NCBI RefSeq assembly: GCF_014698505.1 | Contig: NZ_JACJTD010000035.1 | Span: 1-64,000 of the forward strand | DNA length: 64,000 nucleotides | DNA from: Nostoc foliaceum FACHB-393 | GTDB taxonomy: Bacteria; Cyanobacteriota; Cyanobacteriia; Cyanobacteriales; Nostocaceae | Direction: 5' to 3' | In this document: positions 34,987-43,746 of the stretch, one piece after another | How positions within the stretch are numbered: the first letter of the stretch is position 1 | Layout of the letters: every line of letters starts with the position of its first letter | Notes under the pieces: model-generated | What the model was told of the DNA's origin: nothing | Databases searched by the model: none | Seen by the model: only the letters and a program-made list of their open reading frames with translations | Program-made: the position numbers and the translations under genes

Positions 34987-35018
34987 GTAGGGGCGTACAG
35001 CTAGCTGTACGCCCCTAC
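34987..35018. terminator. Perfect 32-bp palindrome between ubiD and the SH3 gene
   Basis: Arm gtaggggcgtacagct followed directly by its reverse complement. It lies 35 bases beyond the ubiD stop and 39 bases ahead of the SH3 gene start, both on the minus strand. A good terminator position, but also a typical mobile palindrome. Confidence 0.7.
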
Positions 35019-35053
35019 CTATGTATCTTTATCAAGTATTTCGTGAAATGGTA

Positions 35054-36562
35054 TTACCTCATATCATAGCCAAACAAATTTGGGTCTACTTCTCCTAACT
35101 GCAACTCTGCTAAACCATACTCCGCCCATCGTCTTTCTACCATCGCCGCCACATCTGGGTCAGACTCCAAAGGCGAACCCCATTCATGGTCTGTTTCCGG
35201 CGGAATTTTAGTAGTCGCATCAATTCCCATGCGTCCACCTAAGCCAATTTTCTCACTGGCAAAATCCAACGTATCAAAAGGTGTATTCGGCAGAATAAAG
35301 ACATCCCGCACTGGATCTACTTTGGAACTAATCGCCCAGACCACTTGACGCGGATCGCGAATATTTATGTCTTTATCCACAACAATTACAAATTTAGTGT
35401 ACGTAAATTGTGGTAAAGCACTCCAAAACGCTAAAGCCGCCCGTCGCGCTTGTCCGGGATATGCTTTATCAATGGAAATAATCGCCGCTTTGTAACTCAA
35501 AGCTTCCATTGGTAAGAAGAAATCGACAATTTCTGATACTTGTTGCCGCAGAATAGGCGTATAAATGCGATTTAGTGCGATCGCCATCATCGCTTCTTCT
35601 TTAGGTGGACGACCGCTAAATGTTGTTAAGTAAATCGGATTTTTCCGGTGCGTCATACACTCGAAGCGTACCAACGGCGAATCTTCCACACCGCCGTAAT
35701 AACCCATATGGTCGCCAAAAGGCCCATCTGGTAAAACTTCTCCTGGTGTAATCGTTCCTTCCAAGACAAATTCTGAATCTGCGGGAACTTCCAAATCTAC
35801 AGTTTTACACTTTGCCAACTGCACACCAGAACCGCCGTACAGTCCAGCAAACAGCCATTCTGATAAATCTACAGGTATAGGTGTGGCAGCTGCCATGATA
35901 ATTAGAGGATCTACACCAAGTGCGATCGCAACTTCTAATTTCTTCCCACGTTCGGCCGCTTTTCGCAAATGTCTCGCACCACCTCGTACCGATAACCAGT
36001 GAACCGTCATCGTATTCTTAGATTGCAGTTGCAAACGATACACACCTACATTTGGTGTACCCGTCTCACAATCTTTGGTAATTACCAGTCCCAGCGTGAT
36101 AATCTTGCCAGCATCACCACTATAAGGACGTATCAAGGGCAACTTATTTAAATCTAAATCATTGCCTTGCAGCACAACTTGCTGACAAGCAGGGAAAAAA
36201 TCCCGTCCTGGTTTCGCCTTCACCACATCAAACAGCACTTTCCCAAAATCTATCGCCTGGGAAATCTTCTTCGGCGGTTTTGGCTGTTGCAGCATACTCA
36301 ATTTTTTCCCCAGAGTTTCCAACTCCTCTGGATGCTGCATATTCATCGCCCAGCAAATCCTTTCCACAGTGCCCATCAAATTCACCGCTACCGGGAAGGA
36401 AGCGCCTTTGACATTTTCAAACAACAACCCTGGGCCACCTTTTTGCAGCATCCGGTTGGAAATCTCAGCAATTTCTAATTCTGGGTCAACTAAAGCTGAA
36501 ATCCGCTGTAATTGTCCCTTTTCTTCCAAAATTTTAATGAATCCCCGCAAGTCTCTCGCCAT
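35054..36562 (-). CDS. ubiD: UbiD-family decarboxylase (4-hydroxy-3-polyprenylbenzoate decarboxylase)
   Basis: 502 residues, standard UbiD length. It needs prenylated FMN, made by UbiX (not in the window). Blocks seen: RDLRGFIKILEEKGQLQRI, ENVKG, GVYRLQLQSKNTMTVHWLSVRGGARHL, the prFMN/metal-binding VLEGTITPGEVLPDGPFGDHMGYYGG (near 270-295) and PIYLTTFSGRPPKEEA. In cyanobacteria UbiD serves the plastoquinone head group. sds, which makes the side chain, is elsewhere in the window but not adjacent. Confidence 0.92.
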   Translation of the reverse strand: MARDLRGFIKILEEKGQLQRISALVDPELEIAEISNRMLQKGGPGLLFENVKGASFPVAVNLMGTVERICWAMNMQHPEELETLGKKLSMLQQPKPPKKISQAIDFGKVLFDVVKAKPGRDFFPACQQVVLQGNDLDLNKLPLIRPYSGDAGKIITLGLVITKDCETGTPNVGVYRLQLQSKNTMTVHWLSVRGGARHLRKAAERGKKLEVAIALGVDPLIIMAAATPIPVDLSEWLFAGLYGGSGVQLAKCKTVDLEVPADSEFVLEGTITPGEVLPDGPFGDHMGYYGGVEDSPLVRFECMTHRKNPIYLTTFSGRPPKEEAMMAIALNRIYTPILRQQVSEIVDFFLPMEALSYKAAIISIDKAYPGQARRAALAFWSALPQFTYTKFVIVVDKDINIRDPRQVVWAISSKVDPVRDVFILPNTPFDTLDFASEKIGLGGRMGIDATTKIPPETDHEWGSPLESDPDVAAMVERRWAEYGLAELQLGEVDPNLFGYDMR

Positions 36563-36657
36563 TGTTCTAATAAAGCTGATTATTTAAGAAGTGTGAAGCG
36601 CTTTCTTATATTATGGGGCATTGGGTATTGGCCAAACAGAGCACTGGGCATTGCAAA

Positions 36658-36707
36658 GAGACAAGGAAGACAAAGAAAAAACTTGTTCAATAATTCTCTA
36701 TTGTCCC
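36658..36707 (+). repeat. Stem-loop repeat C, copy 1
   Basis: gagacaagg...aacttgttcaataattct...attgtccc. The ends are complementary (gacaa / ttgtc). Copies at 41415-41457 (reverse) and 44601-44640. Confidence 0.6.
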
Positions 36708-36992
36708 TGCTGCCCTACTTATTCCTTATCTCTCCATTCGGAAAATTGTTAGTTTTAATTGGAAATTAACCTGTTTAGTAACTTTTCTTAACTGTGTTTT
36801 CCAAAGCATTTAGTTATTGTATCTAGGGATACGCAATTATTTTTTATAAATAAGCGCTAACCTAATCAAACATGGCCAAAATATACTATACCTTCCTGGC
36901 AGGAGGCCTTGTTATATGGCCCCTGCTGGGTTTATTTTTTAGAAGCTTGGACTGTTCGTTGCTTTCAAGTTTTTCAAAATTTTTGTAAGTTT

Positions 36993-37022
36993 GCGTTAGC
37001 GTAGACCAAGCCAGACATCGCC
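36993..37022 (-). repeat. Small dispersed repeat B3 (reverse)
   Basis: Reverse complement reads ggcgatgtctggcttggtct then acgctaacgc, a variant of the repeats at 29929 and 31426. Confidence 0.5.
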
Positions 37023-37197
37023 ACCCCTAACAATGTATATTTAACAGATATTTTGTTAAATAGTAGAAGGAAGATTTTTTGAATTTGAGAAATGAATTTG
37101 ATTAATTTTCAAGATTATCAATAAAAAATATTTTATAACTAATATTTTTTGCAACATCATTAAAACAATAATCCTACGCCTAAATGGTGTGAGATTA

Positions 37198-37920
37198 TTA
37201 AGTAATAATGTTGACTTTACCAGTATCAATATCGTAACAAGCACCAACAATTTTTAGTTTACCTTCACGGAGCAATTTAGCTAAAATTGTTGAGCTTTCC
37301 TGCAATTTTTCAGCTTGATATTGAATATTGGCAATAACTGCATTTTGCATATTATCACCCATTCTTAATTTTACCTTTTCTACAGATGGTTTGATGCCCT
37401 CAATAATCAAACCAATTCTGCCAGGAAGTGGTTCATTTTTGATTGCTTCTGAGACTGCACCGCATCTTCTATGACCCAAAACCATAATCAACTGCGAACC
37501 CAACACTGCTGTAGAATATTCGAGGCTACCTATAACCGTGTCACTGACGACATTACCAGCAACTCGCACGACAAATAAATCTCCAAGTCCTTGATCGAAG
37601 ACGATTTCCGCAGGTACTCTAGAATCTGCACAGCCCAATATGGCGGCAAAAGGATACTGAGCTTTAGCAACTAATCGTAGACGTTCTAATGATTGATCGG
37701 GATATTTGCGTTTTTGATGAATAAATCTTTGATTACCATCCAGCAAGCGTCTGACGGCTTCATTTGGACTGATTGGATTAGGGTTAACTGGGTGAATATC
37801 AGCAACAGCAGTTTGCTCTGGATTCCAAAAGCTATCACCAAAAGCAGTAGCCGCAATACCTACCACACTGGCAAATTTTAAGAAATCACGTCGCCCTACA
37901 AATCCATTAATTCGACTCAT
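37198..37920 (-). CDS. Beta carbonic anhydrase with twin-arginine signal
   Basis: 240 residues from the ATG at 37920 (GGTAGA upstream); a TTG 51 bases further out is a weaker alternative. The N-terminus has a Tat signal, GRRDFLKFASVVGIAATAF, so the folded enzyme is exported to periplasm or lumen. The core has zinc ligands in CADSR (Cys, Asp), and His/Cys in GHRRCGA, with VRVAGNVV typical of beta-type enzymes. It hydrates CO2 reversibly and would help inorganic-carbon handling outside the cytoplasm, as proposed for EcaB-like enzymes. Single gene. Confidence 0.9.
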   Translation of the reverse strand: MSRINGFVGRRDFLKFASVVGIAATAFGDSFWNPEQTAVADIHPVNPNPISPNEAVRRLLDGNQRFIHQKRKYPDQSLERLRLVAKAQYPFAAILGCADSRVPAEIVFDQGLGDLFVVRVAGNVVSDTVIGSLEYSTAVLGSQLIMVLGHRRCGAVSEAIKNEPLPGRIGLIIEGIKPSVEKVKLRMGDNMQNAVIANIQYQAEKLQESSTILAKLLREGKLKIVGACYDIDTGKVNIIT

Positions 37921-38282
37921 CAATCTACCTAACAACAAAGCTGTTCTTAGGAAGATATCAGATTTAAGCAAGATACAAGAGTATTTTATTACACGGTTTA
38001 AGAGTCATTTAATCTTCACTTTTCATCGTAATTTATAACTTATATCTGTAAATTTCCTCTATTCTGTGTATCAAGTAAATTCGATATCATTTGTAAAATT
38101 TAAAGCCAGGGTTAGCCATAACCAGGACAGTTTTTTTAAGACATAATATTCTGGTTACGAAAGAGTATAATTCGTGTCAAAAGCTAAAAAAATCTATTGT
38201 TTGTATTTACTGTGTTTTTTGGGAATACTTAACTCAGTACTGGCTATAGATATGACTTTTTTAAAAAAAAATAAACTGGAAT
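37921..38282. other. Divergent intergenic region
   Basis: 362 bp, strongly AT-rich, with no recognised repeat or gene. It must carry promoters for the carbonic anhydrase gene (-) and the coiled-coil gene (+). Confidence 0.35.
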
Positions 38283-39575
38283 TTGTTACGTAAAAATACT
38301 CCAAATAGCTCTGGCATAGATCCGTCTGTTCCAAGCCTTCAACCTGTGGTGCAGAAGAAATATGCAACACCATCAACCCCCAAAAACCTGGCTGAATTAG
38401 AGCATGAAATCGAGTTACAAAGGCAAGTTCTCAAAACATCCCCTCAGCAACTGCATAGCAAAGCCAAGTGGGGTATAGGTAGTAGACTTATTTGGATAGT
38501 AATACTTATGGGCATTCCCGGTGGTGTAATTTGGGTTGCGAACCAGCCTTATCCGGTGATTCGCCGTCCGGTAATGCTCCATGCACCTTTTTTGTTGCTA
38601 CCCAGCTACATCAGCATGGATAATCACTATCGGCAGGCGTTGGTATCAGTCGAGCAAGCTGAACAGTTGATTGAAAAAGCTACTAGTCCCGCTGATTTGG
38701 CTTTGGGAGAACAGAAGCTACAAGAAACACAACAACATCTAGATCAGTTACCAACTTCCTTTGTTAACGATTGGTCACAATACAGATATTGGTGGTATGA
38801 CTCGCGCTTTAGCATCTACGGTTTTAATGCATTTCGGAGTAAAGTTGGGCAGTTAGAAGCTCAGGTTTTTCAGGAAAAGAATGCTCAGTCTTTGCTTACC
38901 GATAATATGCAGACCTTTTTAAATGCAAAACAGCAATATGAACGAGCTACAACAGTAACTGATAAACAGACTGCAACAGCAGCTTGGCAAACGGCGCTTA
39001 ATCAATTCGAGCAGATTCCTGGTCAAACCCTGGCAGGAAAAACTGTACAAAATCAACTAGATAATTATAAACGTGAGTTTCAGGAAGTTGTTGGATTGGC
39101 TGCTGGGAACGATCGCATCAGTGCCTTAATCACCGCAGCGCGGCAATTTTCCTGGCAAGCTGCCAAAGCTGGTCAAAATCCGCCGCACACCGTAACTGAA
39201 TGGCGACAGATAGAAAATTTGTGGATAGAGGCAATTGAGCGGCTTAAAGATATTCCTTCAAAAGACGTGGTTGGTTATACCGAAGCACAAAAGTTATTAG
39301 CAATTTATGAGGCTAATTTAGGTCAAATTAAGGTAAGACGGCAAGCTGAGGCAGATGCTGTGGAGGCTTTGCAGACGGCGCAACGAAAAATCGAAAGTTT
39401 GTTGGCTTCAATTCCTGCTGATCCTCATGATATGAAAAGCAATCGGGTGTTGAGCCAATTGCAAAGTATTATTAATCAATTAGAAAAAGTGCAAAATGGC
39501 ACAACAGCCTATCTGAAAGCTCAAGAGTTACTACTTTTGGCAAATAATAAACTAAGCCAGCTACAGACTAAGTAA
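38283..39575 (+). CDS. Single-pass membrane protein with long helical domain
   Basis: 430 residues from a TTG at 38283; the frame is closed upstream by TAA at 38262 and no ATG is available. Residues 1-62 are polar and cytoplasmic; 64-84 form a membrane helix (GSRLIWIVILMGIPGGVIWVA); the remaining 340 residues are mainly helix with coiled-coil or TPR-like heptads (VEQAEQLIEKATSPADLALGEQKL; AQRKIESLLASIP). No catalytic motif. Seen in cyanobacteria as a hypothetical; a scaffold in the periplasm is a fair guess. Confidence 0.75.
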   Translation: MLRKNTPNSSGIDPSVPSLQPVVQKKYATPSTPKNLAELEHEIELQRQVLKTSPQQLHSKAKWGIGSRLIWIVILMGIPGGVIWVANQPYPVIRRPVMLHAPFLLLPSYISMDNHYRQALVSVEQAEQLIEKATSPADLALGEQKLQETQQHLDQLPTSFVNDWSQYRYWWYDSRFSIYGFNAFRSKVGQLEAQVFQEKNAQSLLTDNMQTFLNAKQQYERATTVTDKQTATAAWQTALNQFEQIPGQTLAGKTVQNQLDNYKREFQEVVGLAAGNDRISALITAARQFSWQAAKAGQNPPHTVTEWRQIENLWIEAIERLKDIPSKDVVGYTEAQKLLAIYEANLGQIKVRRQAEADAVEALQTAQRKIESLLASIPADPHDMKSNRVLSQLQSIINQLEKVQNGTTAYLKAQELLLLANNKLSQLQTK

Positions 39576-39885
39576 ATGGTGGCGATCGCTTTGGCTAACT
39601 ATGTGTTTTCTGTTTGATTTCTAGCCAGTTGTGGTGAAGCGGTGACGCTCGCTCTGCTTGTTGACTGCATCTACCCTTTTAGGGTAGTCCACAGAGCGGG
39701 CATCAACAACTGGCCATTGGGTGGGATTTTTGAGACGGGAGTCGATCCCTTGTAGAATTTTCTCAATGTCCCAGTAACCCTGCTGATATCTCAATTAAAA
39801 CTGGAACAGAAAAATTTTGGATGCCAAATTGCCAAAAGCACTCAATCAATTTTGATTAGGACAAACATAGGCGTTTTTATACCAT

Positions 39886-39922
39886 GCAAAGTCGCTCCAG
39901 GTTTCCTCTGGAGCGACTTTGC
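39886..39922. repeat. Perfect 15-bp inverted repeat
   Basis: Arms gcaaagtcgctccag and ctggagcgactttgc with a 7-base loop (gtttcct). No T-run follows. Confidence 0.75.
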
Positions 39923-39998
39923 AGGAGTTGTTGTTACTTAGCAGTGCATAAAAAAGTGATGCAGAGCTTTATATATAGGAAGTTTAGTATGCATTCCT

Positions 39999-40061
39999 AT
40001 TCATTCAGGGTTCTGGCAAATCCGGTTAATTTGCGTTTTAGTTACTTTTTCCTGAATGAAT
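39999..40061. repeat. 11-bp inverted repeat with 41-base loop
   Basis: attcattcagg (39999-40009) with its exact complement cctgaatgaat (40051-40061). With the preceding hairpin it gives two strong stems within 180 bases. Confidence 0.55.
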
Positions 40062-40196
40062 GTCCTGTTTTACCTTTCTACTCACTGTAGATGTGATTAG
40101 AAACGCAAGGATTATTGGGGAGAATTCTTTGAGCATCGAAAACGACGGTCGCGGCAGTGGCAGGTAGTATTATGGCTTTTGTATTAGTTATAGATA

Positions 40197-40225
40197 GCGT
40201 AGGCGCAGCCCACCGTAGGCATCGC
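40197..40225 (-). repeat. Small dispersed GC-rich repeat, copy A4 (reverse)
   Basis: Reverse complement reads gcgatgcctacggtggg then ctgcgcctacgc, close to copy A1. Confidence 0.7.
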
Positions 40226-40293
40226 TATCGCCTGGTGAAGCCCCTATATTAAGCTGGTGTTATGTTGAATGGGGCAAGAGTGATTAAAAAGGG

Positions 40294-41022
40294 TTAATGT
40301 CTTTTACCTGCTCCAAGATATAGCTCACCCACTTTCGGGTCATTCAACAATTCTTCACCAGGGCCAGAGATCGCATCGCGTCCCGACTCCAGAACATAGC
40401 CGCGATTAGCCATTTCTAAAGCCTTACGGGCATTTTGTTCCACTAATACGATCGCAGTACCCGCCTGATTAATTTGTTTAATCTGCTCAAACACTTGTGT
40501 CACTAAGATCGGGGATAAAGCAGCAGATGGTTCATCCAAAATCAGCAAACTAGGTTCCAACATCAAAGCTTTACCCATCGCTAACATCTGGCGTTCTCCT
40601 CCAGAGAGAGTACCAGCGCGTTGACGACGGCGATCGCTAAGTCTTGGGAACATGGTAAATATTTTATCTTTAATTGGTTTCAACGGAACGTTAAGCACAA
40701 AAGCACCCATCTCCAAGTTCTCTTCAACACTGAGAGAGGGGAAAACATTGGCGATTTGCGGTACGTAGCACATTCCTCGTTGGACAATTTCATTGGACTT
40801 TAGCCCCACAATATTTTCACCATTGAAGGTAATTGTGCCTGTGTGGGGGATCAAAAGCCCAAAAATTGCTTTTGCTAAAGTAGATTTACCAGCACCGTTG
40901 GGGCCAATCACAGTTACCAATTCCCCTGGTGCAACCCTGAAATTCACACCTTGCAGGATATCTACATCTTTGATATATCCAGCGTGGACATTTTGGACAT
41001 CTAGTAAATAGTCATTTGTCAT
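40294..41022 (-). CDS. ABC transporter ATP-binding protein, LivF/NatE type
   Basis: 242 residues. Walker A GPNGAGKST (near 39-47), Q-loop YVPQ, signature LSGGERQMLAMGKAL and Walker B LLILDEPSAAL are intact. The pattern with NVFPSLSVEENLEMGAF is that of LivF-type ATPases of branched-chain or neutral amino-acid importers; NatE of Anabaena is of this type. Permease, partner ATPase and binding protein genes are not next to it, so it works with subunits coded elsewhere. The start ATG and first codons (MTND) lie in a heptanucleotide repeat array at 41012-41048. Confidence 0.88.
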   Translation of the reverse strand: MTNDYLLDVQNVHAGYIKDVDILQGVNFRVAPGELVTVIGPNGAGKSTLAKAIFGLLIPHTGTITFNGENIVGLKSNEIVQRGMCYVPQIANVFPSLSVEENLEMGAFVLNVPLKPIKDKIFTMFPRLSDRRRQRAGTLSGGERQMLAMGKALMLEPSLLILDEPSAALSPILVTQVFEQIKQINQAGTAIVLVEQNARKALEMANRGYVLESGRDAISGPGEELLNDPKVGELYLGAGKRH

Positions 41023-41081
41023 GTGTCATTTGTCATTTGTCATTGGTCAACAGTCAAGTCAAAAATAACTATTGACTGTTG
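41012..41081. repeat. Heptanucleotide repeat array and hairpin at the LivF-type gene start
   Basis: Units of tcatttg / tcatgtg / tcattgg run from inside the first codons outward to 41048, then caacagtca / tgactgttg form a 9-bp hairpin (41048-41081). On the minus strand this is the leader of the ABC gene. Confidence 0.6.
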
Positions 41082-41092
41082 ACTATGGACTA

Positions 41093-41317
41093 TTACGGAG
41101 TTTTTTGCAACTCCGGTCGTTCTTCTGCAAGAATTGCCCCTTCTACTGGGCAAACTTGGAGACATATACCACAGTCGATGCAAGTGGCAAAGTCAATCCA
41201 GTACCAATCGGTTCCCTTGGCATTTTTGCCTGGGCCATCATGAATACAAGCTACGGGACAGGCATCTACGCAGTCAGCGACGCCTTCACAGACTTCTGTA
41301 ACAATTGTGTGCGGCAT
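41093..41317 (-). CDS. Small bacterial-type ferredoxin with two Fe-S clusters
   Basis: 74 residues. Second motif CIDCGICLQVCP (near 42-53) is a normal 4Fe-4S site; the first, CEGVADCVDACP (near 9-20), has wider Cys spacing, as in 7Fe or atypical 2[4Fe-4S] ferredoxins. Soluble electron carrier. Same strand as hisZ, 190 bp downstream, separated by a G-rich/C-rich inverted repeat region. Confidence 0.88.
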   Translation of the reverse strand: MPHTIVTEVCEGVADCVDACPVACIHDGPGKNAKGTDWYWIDFATCIDCGICLQVCPVEGAILAEERPELQKTP

Positions 41318-41414
41318 GTTCTCGATTCCCTTTGTTCTGTATCGGCTATTTCTAGCCTAGCAGGGGGAGTGGGGAGTGGGGAATGTGGGACAAGGGGGGC
41401 AAGGGGATAAGAGG

Positions 41415-41457
41415 GACAAGGGGGAATTATTGAACAAGTTTATTCCTTGTCTCCCCC
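41415..41457 (-). repeat. Stem-loop repeat C, copy 2 (reverse)
   Basis: Reverse complement contains aaacttgttcaataattc between gacaagg-type and ccttgtc-type arms. It sits in a longer G-rich then C-rich stretch (41361-41490) between hisZ and the ferredoxin gene that can fold as one imperfect hairpin. Confidence 0.6.
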
Positions 41458-41507
41458 CTCTCCCTTGCCTTCCTTGCCTCTTTCCAATGCCCCATGCCCA
41501 ATACCCA

Positions 41508-42719
41508 TTAACGCAATGGTTCAATTTTTGGGGAGCCATCAGCTTTGATCCAAGCAATTTGGGCAATGCCGCGATCGCGTGCATATTGGCGAATAGCGTC
41601 TGCATCCCTTCCCCCCAAATCAATTTCTACCCTTACCAAATGAGTGGAATCTCTGAGTTTTTGCGCGTAGGCAAAGGCGGCGGCGTTAGCATTAGCTATC
41701 TCTGGTACTACCAACCAATTACTAGCTGGGGTTACCTGCGGTAATTGCTGGGTACACAGCAAAACTTGGTATAAATCTTCGATATTGAGTCCAAAACCAA
41801 TTCCGGGGATGTTTTCTCCTTGGGGATGATATAGCCCCAAAAGCTGGTCGTAGCGACCACCACGCCCTAAAACTCTGGCTTGGGATTCGGTATCGTTTAC
41901 AACTTCAAAGACGATACCCGTGTAATAGTCTATGGTCTGGATGAGGCTGAGGTCGAGGATTAACGGAAATTTTTTCTCTGATTCCAGTAATTCTACTAGG
42001 GATTTGAGGTTATTTACTGCCTCTCGCTGTTCTTCATCTAAATCCAAACTACTGACTTTTTGTAACACGTCTGCACCAGGGCCGCGCAAATCCATAATGA
42101 TTCGGGCGCGATCGCGTAGTTTGTCACTCAGGGGTAAACTATCTATAGTAATGCGGTCAAGATGAGCGATCGCACTACGAACTTGATCCTGTAAATTAGC
42201 AGGAAAGGCGCTCAAGAGCGATCGGGTAATTCCCGCTTCACCTAAAATTAAATGCCATCCCCGCAACCCCAGTGCTGCCAAACAATCAGCTACTAACAGC
42301 AATACTTCCGCATTCGCCAGCAATCCGCCAGCACCTAACAACTCCACCCCAGCTTGATAAAACTCTTGCTGGCGATTGTGTCTACTTTCCCAAGTGCGGC
42401 GAAACACATTAGCGTTGTAGTACAACCGTTGCGGATAAGTTGCATTTGCCATTCGCGTGACAACAGTACGAGCAATAGATGCTGTTAATTCTGGACGTAG
42501 CCCTAATTCATCATCTTCGCCATTTTGTAGTTGAATCACCATCTGGCGCTGGATTGCTTCCCCCGCCATCAGAGTATCCATGCGTTCTAAAGTCGAGGTG
42601 ATAATCCTGTGATATCCCCAACGATCAAACACCTGCTGTAACCGATCTTCAATCCAGCGTTTTTTCTCCACATCCAAGGGCAATAAATCCCTGGCTCCTG
42701 CTGCTGGTTGATACACCAT
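41508..42719 (-). CDS. hisZ: ATP phosphoribosyltransferase regulatory subunit HisZ
   Basis: 403 residues. A histidyl-tRNA-synthetase-like catalytic core without the tRNA-binding role: PAAGARDLLPLDVEKKRWIEDRL, motif 2-like NVFRRTWESRHNRQQEFYQAGVELLG, and VLGRGGRYDQLLGLYHP with GIGFGLNIEDL. HisZ forms a complex with short HisG for the first step of histidine synthesis; HisG is not in the window. Its ATG shares one base with the TAA of the J-domain gene (TAATG), so the two are coupled. Confidence 0.9.
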   Translation of the reverse strand: MVYQPAAGARDLLPLDVEKKRWIEDRLQQVFDRWGYHRIITSTLERMDTLMAGEAIQRQMVIQLQNGEDDELGLRPELTASIARTVVTRMANATYPQRLYYNANVFRRTWESRHNRQQEFYQAGVELLGAGGLLANAEVLLLVADCLAALGLRGWHLILGEAGITRSLLSAFPANLQDQVRSAIAHLDRITIDSLPLSDKLRDRARIIMDLRGPGADVLQKVSSLDLDEEQREAVNNLKSLVELLESEKKFPLILDLSLIQTIDYYTGIVFEVVNDTESQARVLGRGGRYDQLLGLYHPQGENIPGIGFGLNIEDLYQVLLCTQQLPQVTPASNWLVVPEIANANAAAFAYAQKLRDSTHLVRVEIDLGGRDADAIRQYARDRGIAQIAWIKADGSPKIEPLR

Positions 42720-43672
42720 TATTTTTTCTTCCCACCAAACAAACCACCGAACAAACCACCACTACCAGATTTATCTGGTTGCTTATCTCCATTATTGGCG
42801 GATGAAGTCACCTTATGATCACTAGGTTGTTGTCCTAGAGCTTTATCTATTTTTGGTTTCCATTGCAGAGCCGTTTCGTCATTGGGGTCTAATTTGAGAG
42901 CATTATCGAAGTGGATTTTTGCCATTTTTAGCTGATTTTGCTTCAAATACACCATTGCAATTAAGCTATGGCAGTGACTATTTTTAGGTTCTAGCTTCAG
43001 GGCATCCTGCAACTCTACTTTGGCTTGGGCAAATTGGTTTTTGTCAATCAAAGATTGAGCACGACGAACATACTGTTCTACAACCGAGTCTTCTTTTGGT
43101 GGCGCTGGTGGTGGTGGTGTACTTTTTGGTATATTTTGCTGAGGTGTGCTTGAGTTAACTTTGGGTTGAGCAGATGGCAGCGGTGCGGATGATTTGCCCG
43201 CACTCCGCATTAAATATACTAAATTCAATTCACTAACTTGGGCAATGACTTGCAGCGCTTGCTCTAAAGGATCATATTGAGTTTCGCCGATTTTAGCGAT
43301 CGCACTTTTATAGAAATGATCAAGATTAGGTGCCTCAACTAACTGTCTAGCCAAGTCGGTGCTGAGAGTCACCGAAGTAGATTCTTGTACCAAGCGCTTG
43401 CCAATTTGCGACAAAATTAAAATATATTCCGTGCGAGTGCGATCGCCACATAGTTTTTCGTAAGCTGGGTTAACCAGCTTTGATAACAATTCGTTCCCTA
43501 GCTGTTTTTGTTCAGCACTTTCAGTAAAACTACTATCCGGGTGTAGACGGCGGGCGATTTTGAGATAACGTTTGCGAATTTCTTTGACATCGGCATCCAC
43601 TGGAACGCACAAAATTGCGTGATGATCTATGAAATCATATTTAAATAGTCCACGATCTATTTTGAAAGACAT
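42719..43672 (-). CDS. J-domain protein with TPR region
   Basis: 317 residues from the ATG at 43672; a TTG 18 bases upstream is possible. Residues about 12-75 form a J domain with the HPD signature (RRLHPDSSF), which stimulates Hsp70 ATPase. A Pro-rich linker (near 170-195) leads to TPR units (QFAQAKVELQDALKLEPKNSHCHSLIAMVYLKQNQLKMAKIHFDNALKLDP), then a Gly-rich, Lys tail (GGLFGGLFGGKKK). It overlaps hisZ by one base. Client unknown. Confidence 0.88.
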   Translation of the reverse strand: MSFKIDRGLFKYDFIDHHAILCVPVDADVKEIRKRYLKIARRLHPDSSFTESAEQKQLGNELLSKLVNPAYEKLCGDRTRTEYILILSQIGKRLVQESTSVTLSTDLARQLVEAPNLDHFYKSAIAKIGETQYDPLEQALQVIAQVSELNLVYLMRSAGKSSAPLPSAQPKVNSSTPQQNIPKSTPPPPAPPKEDSVVEQYVRRAQSLIDKNQFAQAKVELQDALKLEPKNSHCHSLIAMVYLKQNQLKMAKIHFDNALKLDPNDETALQWKPKIDKALGQQPSDHKVTSSANNGDKQPDKSGSGGLFGGLFGGKKK

Positions 43673-43746
43673 ATAGAGGATTTGCACCAAAGGAGCAGTT
43701 AGATTTTTTTTAGTTTACCCAAAGTCGAGGGTAAAGCCCCCATCTG

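Larger units (their letters stand above)
36563..37197. other. Intergenic region with two repeats
   Basis: 635 bp between ubiD and the carbonic anhydrase gene. Holds a copy of the aaacttgttcaataattc stem-loop repeat (36658-36707), a possible weak hairpin at 36890-36935, and a reverse variant of the GC-rich repeat at 36993-37022. The remainder is AT-rich and empty. Confidence 0.55.
39576..40293. other. Intergenic region with strong hairpins
   Basis: 718 bp. Contains a hairpin at 39671-39687 (ctaccct / agggtag), a 15-bp perfect stem at 39886-39922, an 11-bp stem with long loop at 39999-40061, and repeat A4 at 40197-40225. An open frame at 39884-40090 begins inside the second hairpin and has no ribosome-binding site, so it is not accepted. 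Confidence 0.55.

Noticed and set aside
39884..40090. 68-residue plus-strand open frame
   Set aside because: Starts in the 15-bp hairpin arm and contains both inverted repeats; not coding by composition.
41357..41744. Open frames in the G/C-rich inverted stretch by hisZ
   Set aside because: Simple-sequence translation (GGQGDKRDKG, LPPLPCLPCL).
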